From NCBI GenBank assembly GCA_963923035.1, contig CAWUKT010000065.1:1-40620 (forward strand): 40,620 nucleotides of DNA. The letters run 5' to 3'. The notes below the pieces were generated by a model, which was not told the DNA's origin, did no database searches, and saw nothing but the letters and a program-made list of their open reading frames with translations. Within the stretch, counting starts at the first letter, position 1. Each line of letters begins with the position of its first letter. Shown piece by piece: positions 7,700 to 15,439 of the stretch. A program made the position numbers and the translations under genes. The DNA comes from CAWUKT01 sp963923035. Lineage in GTDB: Bacteria > Bacteroidota > Bacteroidia > J057 > JADKCL01.

Positions 7700-8383
7700 A
7701 TGCAAGGAACCCGAATCCTCATCGCCGACGACGAGCGCGACATTTTGGAAATGTTGGAATACACCCTTTCCAAAGAAGGGTACTCCGTCGTCAAGGCCCT
7801 CGATGGTGAAGAAACCATCCAACGGGCGGAAACCTTTTCCCCCGACATCATCCTCCTGGACATCATGATGCCCAAAATGGACGGGATCGAGGTCTGCCGC
7901 ACGCTCCGCTCCAAGCCCCAGTTTGACAATACCATCATCATGATCCTCACCGCCCGCGGAGAGGAATATTCGGAAGTCGCCGGTTTTGACGCTGGCGCCG
8001 ACGATTACGTCACCAAGCCCGTCAAGCTCCGTTCCCTACTCCGACGATTGGGCGCCCTCCAACGCCGGGGCCACAAGGCCGAGCCCGACATGCTCTCCAT
8101 TCCGCCGCTCACCATCGACCGCGAGAAATACCTCCTCACCCTCTCCGACGAGGAGATCAAACTCCCCCGGAAAGAATTCGAATTGCTCTACCTCCTGGCC
8201 TCCAACAAAAACAAAGTGGTGACCCGGGAGCGCATTTTCGAGGCGATTTGGGGAAAAGACGTGATTGTGGTGGACCGCACCATCGACGTCCACATCCGCC
8301 GCCTGCGCAAGAAAATCGGCAAGCAGTATATCCAGACCGTCAAAGGCGTCGGCTACAAATTCGTCGAAGACAGCGGCAACTGA
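7700..8383 (+). CDS. OmpR/PhoB-family response regulator
   Basis: A 227-residue DNA-binding response regulator. The receiver has D10-D11, phosphoacceptor D54 in ILLDIMMPKMDG, T84 and K106 in DDYVTKPVK. The C-terminal winged helix (about 127-224) shows LPRKEFELLYLLASN and the recognition region VVDRTIDVHIRRLRKKIG, ending GVGYKFVED. It acts as a transcription factor after phosphorylation. In Bacteroidota the PhoB-like members commonly respond to phosphate, but no histidine kinase or pst/pho gene adjoins this one, so the signal is unknown. The next gene is uracil-DNA glycosylase, 79 bp downstream. Confidence 0.93.
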   Translation: MQGTRILIADDERDILEMLEYTLSKEGYSVVKALDGEETIQRAETFSPDIILLDIMMPKMDGIEVCRTLRSKPQFDNTIIMILTARGEEYSEVAGFDAGADDYVTKPVKLRSLLRRLGALQRRGHKAEPDMLSIPPLTIDREKYLLTLSDEEIKLPRKEFELLYLLASNKNKVVTRERIFEAIWGKDVIVVDRTIDVHIRRLRKKIGKQYIQTVKGVGYKFVEDSGN

Positions 8384-8462
8384 GCCCAATCCACACCCTT
8401 TGGATAACAATTTCTCCCATTTGGAGTCGAAAGAATACATCTTTCGCACAAATACTTCCAAA

Positions 8463-9155
8463 ATGGGTCAGGATACCACCAAAGTCGCACCACAAATTCA
8501 CGAAAGCTGGAAAACGGCCCTGGCCGATGAATTCCAGAAACCCTATTTCCACGCCCTGAAAGGCTTTTTGTTGGCCGAGAAAAAAGCTGGCCACCGGATT
8601 TTCCCGCCCGGAAAATTCATCTTCAACGCCTTCGACAGCACGCCCTTCGACCAGGTCAAGGTCGTCGTCCTCGGTCAGGATCCCTACCACGGTCCCGGCC
8701 AGGCCCACGGACTTTGCTTCTCCGTCCAGCACGGCGTTCGGACGCCCCCGTCGCTCCAGAACATTTACAAGGAATTGAAGGAAGATGTCGGATTTACGCC
8801 CCCTGCACACGGCTACCTCCAGTCGTGGGCGAACCAGGGCGTATTGCTCCTCAACGCAATCCTGACCGTCCGGGCCCACCAGGCCGCGTCGCACCGCAAT
8901 AAAGGCTGGGAACTCTTCACCGACGCCGCCATCCACAAGCTCAACCACGAACGGGAAGGCCTCGTCTTCATGCTCTGGGGCGGATTTGCCAAGAAAAAGG
9001 CCGTCATGATCAACCCCCAAAAGCACCTCATCCTCAAGGCCGCCCACCCTTCGCCCCTCTCCGCCCACAACGGCTGGTTCGGCACCAAACATTTCTCCCA
9101 AGCCAACGCCTACCTCACCCAACAAGGCAAAGAGCCGATCAATTGGCAGGTGTAG
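8463..9155 (+). CDS. ung: Uracil-DNA glycosylase, family 1
   Basis: Removes uracil from DNA to start base-excision repair. The 230-residue length is typical. The water-activating loop GQDPYHGPGQA (71-81, catalytic D73) and the minor-groove loop HPSPLSAH (195-202, catalytic H195) are intact, as is the LLNAILTV strand with the uracil-contacting Asn. The frame is open upstream into the regulator gene, but the ATG at 8463 gives the usual short N-terminus (MGQDTTKVAPQIHESW). No promoter can be stated with confidence. Confidence 0.96.
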   Translation: MGQDTTKVAPQIHESWKTALADEFQKPYFHALKGFLLAEKKAGHRIFPPGKFIFNAFDSTPFDQVKVVVLGQDPYHGPGQAHGLCFSVQHGVRTPPSLQNIYKELKEDVGFTPPAHGYLQSWANQGVLLLNAILTVRAHQAASHRNKGWELFTDAAIHKLNHEREGLVFMLWGGFAKKKAVMINPQKHLILKAAHPSPLSAHNGWFGTKHFSQANAYLTQQGKEPINWQV

Positions 9156-9274
9156 GGATTTAGGGCGTCTTCCGGCCACTTCACAGGGCCGGAACCAGGT
9201 GCTCCCCAGTCAGTCTCGGTTCCGAGGACTTCCAACAATCGGTCCGCCCCTTGACGCCATTTCGATCCGAAGAT

Positions 9275-9330
9275 CAAAAAAATGTGCAAATCTGAAGTGG
9301 ACATTCCGACCAAATTTCAGATTTGCACAT
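9275..9330 (-). terminator. Long inverted repeat, probable terminator of phoH
   Basis: A perfect 15-bp inverted repeat (9282-9296 with 9316-9330) around a 19-base loop, with seven T following on the minus strand (9281-9275). It is 24 bp past the phoH stop. The stem is AT-rich for a terminator. Confidence 0.6.
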
Positions 9331-9354
9331 CACTGGAAGGGGAATATTTCCCTG

Positions 9355-10326
9355 CTACTTCTTACCCGGCTGCTCCTTCTCGTACGCGTCGATGATCTTC
9401 TTGACCAGGCGGTGGCGCACCACGTCACTGGTCGTCAGGCGAATCATGTCAATGCCATCGATCTTGTTCAGGAGGCGGACGGCCTGGTGCAGGCCGGAAC
9501 GCTGGTTGCGGGGCAGGTCAATCTGGCTGTCGTCGCCCGTGACGATGATCTTGCCGCCTTTTCCAAGGCGGGTCAGGAACATTTTGAATTGGTTTTCGGT
9601 CGCATTCTGCGCCTCGTCGAGGATCACATAGCAATTGCTCAGGGTGCGGCCCCGCATATACGCCAAGGGCGCGATTTCAATGATATTGCGATCGAGGTAG
9701 TTCTGGAGCTTCTCGAAGTGGATCATGTCTTCGAGGGCGTCGTAGAGTGGCCGCAGGTACGGATCCACCTTCTCTTTGAGGTCACCGGGCAGGAAGCCCA
9801 GGTTTTCGCCCGCCTCCACGGCGGGGCGGACCAGGAAGATTTTCTTCACCTGCTTTTCCTTCAGCGCCCGCACCGCAATCGCCACGCCCATATAGGTCTT
9901 GCCGGTACCGGCCGGTCCCAGGGCGAAAATGATGTCATTCTTCCGCGCCGAATGCAAAATGCGCCGTTGGCCCGCGGTGCGGGCCCGGATCACAGTCCCC
10001 CGGGCGCCATGCAGGACAAAATCGTCCAGCGATTCGCCTCCGACTTCGCCATTCCCCGACTGTTTTTCCGATCCATTTATCTGCATCAATTCTCCAAACC
10101 GCTCCTCCGAAATGCCTCCCCGCTGCCGAATCTCATCCAACAGACCCGACACCGTCCCAATGGCCGGCTGAAGGGACTTCTCGGTCCCCTTCAACTTGAG
10201 TTCATTTCCCCGCGCCACAAAGATGACCTCGGGATATCGCCGTTTCAATTGTTCAAAGCGTTTGTTGTTGACGCCAAATAATTCGAGCGGGCTGATTTCC
10301 TCTAAAATGAAACTGTGTTTCGTCAA
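9355..10326 (-). CDS. phoH: PhoH-family ATPase
   Basis: P-loop ATPase of the PhoH/YbeZ family (323 residues), associated with RNA metabolism and ribosome maturation through YbeY partners. Walker A is GPAGTGKT (137-144), Walker B is VILDEAQN and sensor 1 is IIVTGDDSQIDLP. The N-terminal KH-like segment (ELFGVNNKRFEQLKR to GNELKLKG) is the normal family start. The only plausible start is TTG at 10326-10324: an in-frame TGA lies 9 bases upstream and the first ATG is at residue 81. A perfect TAnnTTTG element (TAATTTTG, 10386-10379) lies about 50 bp upstream. It is divergent from the SAM hydrolase gene. Confidence 0.95.
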   Translation of the reverse strand: MTKHSFILEEISPLELFGVNNKRFEQLKRRYPEVIFVARGNELKLKGTEKSLQPAIGTVSGLLDEIRQRGGISEERFGELMQINGSEKQSGNGEVGGESLDDFVLHGARGTVIRARTAGQRRILHSARKNDIIFALGPAGTGKTYMGVAIAVRALKEKQVKKIFLVRPAVEAGENLGFLPGDLKEKVDPYLRPLYDALEDMIHFEKLQNYLDRNIIEIAPLAYMRGRTLSNCYVILDEAQNATENQFKMFLTRLGKGGKIIVTGDDSQIDLPRNQRSGLHQAVRLLNKIDGIDMIRLTTSDVVRHRLVKKIIDAYEKEQPGKK

Positions 10327-10378
10327 ATTATTAATTCAGTAAGGTTGTGATTGTGGATTACTTTCCCATCTAATCCTT

Positions 10379-10386
10379 CAAAATTA
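10379..10386 (-). promoter_or_regulatory. Bacteroidota-type -7 element for phoH
   Basis: TAATTTTG fits TAnnTTTG exactly and lies about 53 bp from the TTG start. No convincing TTTG -33 box at 19-21 bp was found, so the call is tentative. Confidence 0.4.
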
Positions 10387-10413
10387 CATAATAATTCGGA
10401 AATTTTCGTGGAG

Positions 10414-11196
10414 ATGGCCATCATTACCCTTACCACCGACCTGGGCTACCGGGATCACTATGCGGCTTCCCTGAAGGGGACCCTTTACTCCCTGAATTCG
10501 GGTGCGACGGTGGTGGACATTACCCACGGCATCTCGCCCTTCAACATCCTCGAAGCGGCCTTTATCCTGAAAAGCGCATTTCACAAATTTCCGCCGGGCA
10601 GCATTCACCTGATCGGGGTCGATGCCGAAGGAACGGCCCGCACGGATTGTATCGTGATGGCGTACGAAGGCCATTTTTTTGTGGGTCCGGACAATGGGGT
10701 GATGAGCCTGATCAAGGAAGGGAAGCGGGTAGAATGCGCGCTGATCGATCCGGAAAAATTACCGCCGCTGAGTGCCGGCCGTTCGTTTCTGGCGCAGCGT
10801 CGCCTCGCGCCGATTGCGACCCAGCTCGCGCTGGGTTTCGGGCTGGAGGACATCGGCCCGCCGCATGACATGCGGGAATCGCTCTGGGGCGAGCCCGTTT
10901 TCATCGGGAACTCCCTCCGCGGCACGATTCTGCACATCGACCACTTCGGCAATGCCATCACCAATATTCGCCGGGACGTCTTCATGCGGCACAAGGAAGG
11001 GAAGTCCTTCGAGATTTTCATCCGCAACCTGCGGATGCAGCGGATTGTGACCAGCTACGGAGATGTCTCCCGGGGCGACTCGCTGGCCATTTTCTCCGAA
11101 AATGACCACCTCGAAATCGCCATTCGGGAAGGCTCCGCCGCGCAATTGTTGGGCCTGAAGGTCCAGGACATGCTCACCATAGAATTTCGCGGATGA
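10414..11196 (+). CDS. S-adenosylmethionine hydrolase (adenosine-forming, DUF62 family)
   Basis: The 260-residue protein matches the SAM hydroxide adenosyltransferase family, which splits SAM into adenosine and methionine. Family features: the N-terminal LTTDLGYRDHYAASLKG, the VDITHGI segment, VGVDAEG-like loop (LIGVDAEGTA), VGPDNGVMS, and in the C-terminal barrel HIDHFGNAITN. The ATG at 10414 follows GTGGAG and begins MAIITLTTDLG exactly where the family starts; the frame opens earlier at 10351 without support. The halogenase relatives carry an extra loop, which is not evident here, so hydrolase is preferred. It is coupled to the next gene by an ATGA overlap. Confidence 0.9.
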   Translation: MAIITLTTDLGYRDHYAASLKGTLYSLNSGATVVDITHGISPFNILEAAFILKSAFHKFPPGSIHLIGVDAEGTARTDCIVMAYEGHFFVGPDNGVMSLIKEGKRVECALIDPEKLPPLSAGRSFLAQRRLAPIATQLALGFGLEDIGPPHDMRESLWGEPVFIGNSLRGTILHIDHFGNAITNIRRDVFMRHKEGKSFEIFIRNLRMQRIVTSYGDVSRGDSLAIFSENDHLEIAIREGSAAQLLGLKVQDMLTIEFRG

Positions 11197-11489
11197 TCAA
11201 GCGCATTGTCAGAATGGAATTTCAGCCGGACCGGGTCGACGACTTCCTGGCCATTTTCGATGCTTCCAAAGCCCAAATTCGCCATTTCCCCGGCGTCCAT
11301 TCCCTCGAACTGCTCCGCGACAAAGGCCAGCCCAACGTCTTCTATACCCTGAGCGAATGGGAAAGTGAAGAGGCGCTGAATGCCTACCGCCACAGCGAGC
11401 TTTTCGGCCAGGTTTGGCCCCAAACCAAAGCCCTGTTTGCCGGGAAGCCCCTGGCCTATTCCCTCGTCAGCGAGATGACAATCGAATGA
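11193..11489 (+). CDS. Antibiotic biosynthesis monooxygenase (ABM) domain protein
   Basis: A 98-residue ferredoxin-like dimeric alpha/beta-barrel protein. The pattern is IKRIVRMEFQPDRVDDFLAIF, then GVHSLELLRDKGQPNVFYTLSEWESEEALNAYRHSELF, as in the ABM/YgiN group. The enzymatic role is unknown; many members are small quinone or haem-related monooxygenases, others are stress proteins. Its ATG overlaps the stop of the SAM hydrolase gene (ATGA), so the two are co-translated. Confidence 0.85.
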   Translation: MIKRIVRMEFQPDRVDDFLAIFDASKAQIRHFPGVHSLELLRDKGQPNVFYTLSEWESEEALNAYRHSELFGQVWPQTKALFAGKPLAYSLVSEMTIE

Positions 11490-11615
11490 GGTAACACTAT
11501 CTCTTACCTGTCAAAGAAAGATTATTCCCCGATTCCCCTTCGCACTGGGACCTGATTTTCATATCTTATTTATGGAATAATTGCCGCTTCTTCATCTTTT
11601 GGTAAACATCCTCTT

Positions 11616-12017
11616 ATGTTACGGAATGCAGTTCTACTTACCTTTTTGACCCTTTGCACCTTTGGAACGACGGTGGTGGCACAGGGCACTGTGAAGAAAA
11701 AAGCCAATCCCGTCAGCTACAAAAACGTGCTCTGGAGCGGCCAGGTCGCCCAGTTCTCATTTGAGGATTTGGGGGAACGAAAAATCCTGGGGAGTAAGAA
11801 AATGAGCTTTTTTGCGTCCGAAAAGGTAGAAATGAACTTCCGCATCAAGATCAAACCGGATGGCAGCGTCGCCTACGTTTCCCCGCCCCGTTGTACCGCC
11901 GAGCACTACGAATATCGCAAGGGCGGAACTTCAGCTTTGTACAGCTATCAATTTTCCCCCGATCCCCAATCCGATTCCGACCAGTGGGTCTCCGTCCTCA
12001 TGACCGTCGGTGAATGA
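11616..12017 (+). CDS. Small exported hypothetical protein
   Basis: The 133-residue protein starts with a clear Sec signal peptide (MLRNAVLLTFLTLCTFGTTVVAQG, cleavage expected after VVA). The mature part is about 110 residues, beta-rich, with a segment FRIKIKPDGSVAYVSPP that resembles the TonB C-terminal or similar beta-strand pattern found in many Bacteroidota periplasmic proteins. That likeness is weak. No other domain was recognised. Its TGA directly abuts the stop of the convergent clpS-like gene (TGATCA). Confidence 0.7.
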   Translation: MLRNAVLLTFLTLCTFGTTVVAQGTVKKKANPVSYKNVLWSGQVAQFSFEDLGERKILGSKKMSFFASEKVEMNFRIKIKPDGSVAYVSPPRCTAEHYEYRKGGTSALYSYQFSPDPQSDSDQWVSVLMTVGE

Positions 12018-12368
12018 TCAATCCGCCGGCTCAATCGTCGCGGACATACTCCCCTTACATTTCGGCATCCTCCAATCCATTCCGTAACCGTGAATCTGGT
12101 CCCGCTTGAGTTCCGCCCGGTCCTTGTGCGTCGTGTCCACAATCACCCGTCCCGCAGCATCCACTTCGCACGCCATTTTATAGGCCTTGTCCGCCGAATG
12201 GCCAAACACATCCATCAGCATCTCAATCACATAATCGTAGGTATGCTCATCGTCGTCGAGCAGGACCACATGGTACTGCGGCACCAGGAGCGTTACGACT
12301 TCGGCCAGCACCTGCTCCGCAATATCGGGCAGCGGATCGGCCTCAAATAAGATGCGTTGGAAACTCAC
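12018..12368 (-). CDS. clpS: ClpS-like adaptor of the Clp protease (ClpS2-type)
   Basis: ATP-dependent Clp adaptor that hands N-degron substrates to ClpA/ClpC. The core is YHVVLLDDDEHTYDYVIEML, with the D-D-D-x-x-T pocket, followed by FGHSADKAYKMACEVDAAGR and HKDRAELKRDQIHGYG. The C-terminus KGSMSATIEPAD recalls the ClpS variants known to me from Planctomycetes and Myxobacteria rather than the E. coli type. The only start near the family N-terminus is GTG at 12368-12366 (116 residues); the frame is open to 12563 but the extension is not ClpS-like. CATCTTTG just before the GTG resembles a -7 box, though very close to it. Confidence 0.82.
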   Translation of the reverse strand: MSFQRILFEADPLPDIAEQVLAEVVTLLVPQYHVVLLDDDEHTYDYVIEMLMDVFGHSADKAYKMACEVDAAGRVIVDTTHKDRAELKRDQIHGYGMDWRMPKCKGSMSATIEPAD

Positions 12369-12561
12369 AGCACAAAGATGTCGGTTTTTGAGAAAATAAA
12401 GGAACCAGATTCGGGAAAATGTTGGAATTGCAAAAAATCCGATGGGTGGGCTCCACTTTTTTGCTCCCAAACGGCCAAAACTCGGCCCGTAGAAGGCCTC
12501 GTTCTGGGGGGCAGATGAGTTTTTAGGAGCAAATGGCAGCTCAATTTGAACCGAAATGGAC

Positions 12562-12586
12562 AAACTAAAGTGCCTGCGTTTAGTTT
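12562..12586. promoter_or_regulatory. Palindrome between clpS-like gene and cargo-like gene
   Basis: Eight-bp inverted repeat AAACTAAA/TTTAGTTT with a 9-base loop, 40 bp before the ATG of the plus-strand gene. It could be an operator or a weak terminator (TTTTTT follows). Confidence 0.35.
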
Positions 12587-12625
12587 TTTAAGTGTATCAA
12601 TTTACCCTGTTTAAAGTCACCTTTC

Positions 12626-13708
12626 ATGTCTCACCAACACGAAACTCCTGCCCATCAATCCACTGCCCAACTGGCGGTGGATGGCGGAAAAACAGCTTCC
12701 GCCCCTACCTTTCAGCTCAAGGCCTCTGCTGCCCAGCCGGTCCAAGCCAAATCGTCCCGCGGCCCCATTCAACGCCAAACGGCCGTTCAACCTCCGGGAC
12801 AAGAGTTCCAGGACTTCATGTACCACCTCCATGTCCTTGAGCAAGCGGCCATCAACGATGGCTGGGGCTTCAACCAGCGGTTGATGGCCTTCCGGAAAAT
12901 CTATTACGATGGCATGGCGTGGGACATCATCATCCCGGCAGGAGAAAATGTCGCCGATCGGCCTCCGTCCTGGCAAAACAATCCGAATGCCCAGGCCTCG
13001 CTGGCCTGGATGCGCCAGAACCAGAACAAAGAAATCCAGATCAATGGCGTTCCCGTGGACATTCACCACGTCTTTGCCGGGCTGGACGCCCGGCAGAACC
13101 CCTCCAATGTGGACGCTGTCTTCGCCAATCTGAGCCGGAATGTGGAAGCGGCTACCTATGTGGGCGACCTGGGGTCGGTCGTAGGCGAATATTTCGTAGA
13201 AGCCGGCGATGACATTTCATTTGCCCAGTTCGCGAACCACTACAACCAGTCCATCGGTCGGCGGGCTTGGACCAATTTTGGGGAAGCCGACATCAACTCG
13301 GACGTCGATGCCTACGCCATCAACCTGAACACTTCCCTGACCCTTCACCAGAACCTCTACAATTACTACAACGTCGCCTCGCAGGGACAAGGCTATACCA
13401 AGCGTTTCACCAATTTCGCCCGCCGGACGGGCCTCATTGATGGCGCCAACAAGCTGATCCAGGCCCGGGTCGACGAATTGAGAAATTCCGTCTTCATCGC
13501 CTGCCAGATGTACCTTGCGGGCGAAGGCTACCGCAATTACCGCAACGACAACGCGGAAGGTCCCCATGCCATGTGGTTCCAACACTCTTTTGACACCACC
13601 CCGGGCAACAGTTGGATCCCCTCGTTCCGCTACGCCTTCAACAATGTCGTGCGGTGGGTCGTGGACCTCTTCGTCGAGGACATCATGAACCGCATCAAAA
13701 ACGAGTAG
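12626..13708 (+). CDS. eCIS cargo-like protein of unknown toxin/effector domain
   Basis: A 360-residue protein in two parts. Residues 1-58 are a Gln/Ala/Ser-rich leader with no Sec signal, containing APTFQLKASAAQPVQAK and GPIQRQ, the kind of FQLK/VQRQ leader carried by contractile-injection-associated proteins of Bacteroidota. Residues 60-360 form one globular, aromatic-rich domain with no recognised family. Visible features are WDIIIPAGEN, VPVDIHHVFAGLDARQNP (H147-H148, possible metal or catalytic site), LGSVVGEYFVEAGDD, and a hydrophobic helix near the end (NNVVRWVVDLFVEDIM). It is monocistronic. A hydrolytic role is possible but not shown. It shares leader style with the M15-type protein at 6.7 kb, not its domain. 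Confidence 0.75.
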   Translation: MSHQHETPAHQSTAQLAVDGGKTASAPTFQLKASAAQPVQAKSSRGPIQRQTAVQPPGQEFQDFMYHLHVLEQAAINDGWGFNQRLMAFRKIYYDGMAWDIIIPAGENVADRPPSWQNNPNAQASLAWMRQNQNKEIQINGVPVDIHHVFAGLDARQNPSNVDAVFANLSRNVEAATYVGDLGSVVGEYFVEAGDDISFAQFANHYNQSIGRRAWTNFGEADINSDVDAYAINLNTSLTLHQNLYNYYNVASQGQGYTKRFTNFARRTGLIDGANKLIQARVDELRNSVFIACQMYLAGEGYRNYRNDNAEGPHAMWFQHSFDTTPGNSWIPSFRYAFNNVVRWVVDLFVEDIMNRIKNE

Positions 13709-13735
13709 ATTTTCCCTTTTTCTACTTCCTGGCCA

Positions 13736-13770
13736 ATAAAAAACCGCCCCCAGTCGCAGATGGGGGCGGT
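13736..13770 (-). terminator. Terminator of the dcw operon (after ftsZ)
   Basis: Perfect 10-bp G/C-rich stem (13743-13752 with 13761-13770), 8-base loop and a run of T on the minus strand. It lies 51 bp past the ftsZ stop and may also stop the convergent cargo-like gene. Confidence 0.9.
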
Positions 13771-13820
13771 GTAAGAAAGACGTAATTTAGAAAAAGAGCT
13801 GCTAATAAATATCGGTATGG

Positions 13821-15356
13821 TCAATCCACGTTATCGTGGAGAAAACTATTGTTGTCACTGATCCGGAACCGTTCCTCATCCACATCTTCAAAGCTCATCC
13901 GGCTCAGTTTCCGTCGTTCATCGTTTTTTTTTTGCTCCTCCTCTTCGTCCAACTTCACTTTCTTCCGCAGGTAAGCCGGAATATCTTCCATGCCCTTCAG
14001 TGAATCCGGGTTGTGGTAATCATATTCCTTGGAACGCAATTTCCGCATCCGTTCTTCCCGCTCACGCTCCTTCATCGCCGTACGGTCGATCACCGGCTCT
14101 TCCACCCGGGGCTTTTCGTACACGGTCTCTTCCTCTTCGACCTGCTCCTTGAAGTCCTCAAACAGCGAAGCCTGACGGGACTCAACGGGAGTCTCTTCGT
14201 AGGTATTGGATTCCAGTGTGAATTCCTCCATGCTGGACGAAATGCTGAAATCGCTGAGGCTGGTCTCAACGGAAGTCCGGATTTCAGGCTCCTTTTGCTC
14301 CGGCTCGACGTAGAACCGCTGCGGCTCGGGCTGCTCGGTGTTCAGAACCGTCCGCTGGGGCTGGGGTTCTGCCTGCCGAAAGGTCCGCTTTTCATTGTCG
14401 AACCCCGTGGCGATGACGGTGACGCTCAGGTGATCTTCCATGTCCTCGTCGTAGACGGTACCGAAGATGATGTCGGCATCGTCGCCAGCTGCTTCCTGGA
14501 TGTGCTCCACAATCGTCGTGGTCTCGTCCAGGCGCAGGGAATCAGCGGCCGCGGAGATATTGACCAGGATTCCCCGGGAACCGAAGATGTTGACGTTGTT
14601 GAGGAGGGGGGAGGAAATGGCATCCTCGGCGGCGCGGATGGCGCGGTCTTCGCCGGTATAAGTTGCCGATCCCATCAATGCCGTACCGCCATCCTTCATG
14701 ATGGTGTTCACGTCGGCAAAGTCCACGTTGATATAGCCTTCGCGGGTGATGATCTCTGCGATGCCTTTGGCGGCGTCGCACAGGACCGTATCGGCCTCTT
14801 CGAAGGCTTGTTTCATGGTAACGTTCTGGCCGAAAATCTCGGTCAGGTTGTCGTTGTTGATCGTAATGATCGTGTCGACATTCTTCTGCAACTCACCGAT
14901 GCCGTTGAGTGCCTGGCCCATCCGCTTCTTGCCTTCGAAACGGAACGGGGTCGTGACGATGGCCACGGTCAGAATCCCCATTTCCTTGGCGAGGCCAGCG
15001 ATGACCGGTGCGGCGCCCGTTCCGGTGCCGCCGCCCATACCCGCCGTCACGAAGACCATCTTCGTGTTCGCGCTGAGGATACTGCGAATGTCTTCGATGC
15101 TTTCGAGGGCCGACATGCGGCCCAGCTCGGGATTCGCGCCGGCACCCAAACCTTCGGTTTGGCTCGTACCCAGGCGAATCTTGTTGGGAATGGGGCTCAT
15201 TTCGAGGGCCTGGACATCGGTATTGCATACCACAAAGTCCACCCCTTTGATCCCCTTGTCGAACATGTTATTGACGGCGTTGCCGCCGCCCCCACCAACC
15301 CCGATCACCTTGATGATCGAGTTTTGGTTCTTCGGCATTTGAAATTCAATTGACAT
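13821..15356 (-). CDS. ftsZ: Cell division protein FtsZ
   Basis: Tubulin-like GTPase that forms the division ring (511 residues). The GTP-binding signature GGGTGTG is at 108-114, with GVGGGGGNAVNNM at 18-31 and the T7 catalytic region in NVDFADVNTIMKDGGTALMG. The C-terminal linker (about 330-470) is long, acidic and Glu/Arg-rich. It is followed by the conserved DIPAYLRKKVKL and the Bacteroidota ending NSFLHDNVD. An AAAGGAG ribosome-binding site precedes the ATG. It is the last gene of the dcw operon. Confidence 0.98.
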   Translation of the reverse strand: MSIEFQMPKNQNSIIKVIGVGGGGGNAVNNMFDKGIKGVDFVVCNTDVQALEMSPIPNKIRLGTSQTEGLGAGANPELGRMSALESIEDIRSILSANTKMVFVTAGMGGGTGTGAAPVIAGLAKEMGILTVAIVTTPFRFEGKKRMGQALNGIGELQKNVDTIITINNDNLTEIFGQNVTMKQAFEEADTVLCDAAKGIAEIITREGYINVDFADVNTIMKDGGTALMGSATYTGEDRAIRAAEDAISSPLLNNVNIFGSRGILVNISAAADSLRLDETTTIVEHIQEAAGDDADIIFGTVYDEDMEDHLSVTVIATGFDNEKRTFRQAEPQPQRTVLNTEQPEPQRFYVEPEQKEPEIRTSVETSLSDFSISSSMEEFTLESNTYEETPVESRQASLFEDFKEQVEEEETVYEKPRVEEPVIDRTAMKEREREERMRKLRSKEYDYHNPDSLKGMEDIPAYLRKKVKLDEEEEQKKNDERRKLSRMSFEDVDEERFRISDNNSFLHDNVD

Positions 15357-15439
15357 AATAGCAAAAACTCCTTTCTGTGATTTGAGATCCGTCTTTCATG
15401 CGGGACTCGAAAAAATCTATAATCCTATTCTAATGGTGT

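Noticed and set aside
12369..12563. Upstream extension of the clpS-like frame
   Set aside because: Composition is unlike ClpS; GTG at 12368 fits the family start.
14013..15353. Open frame of 446 codons on the plus strand
   Set aside because: Antisense to ftsZ; no family features.
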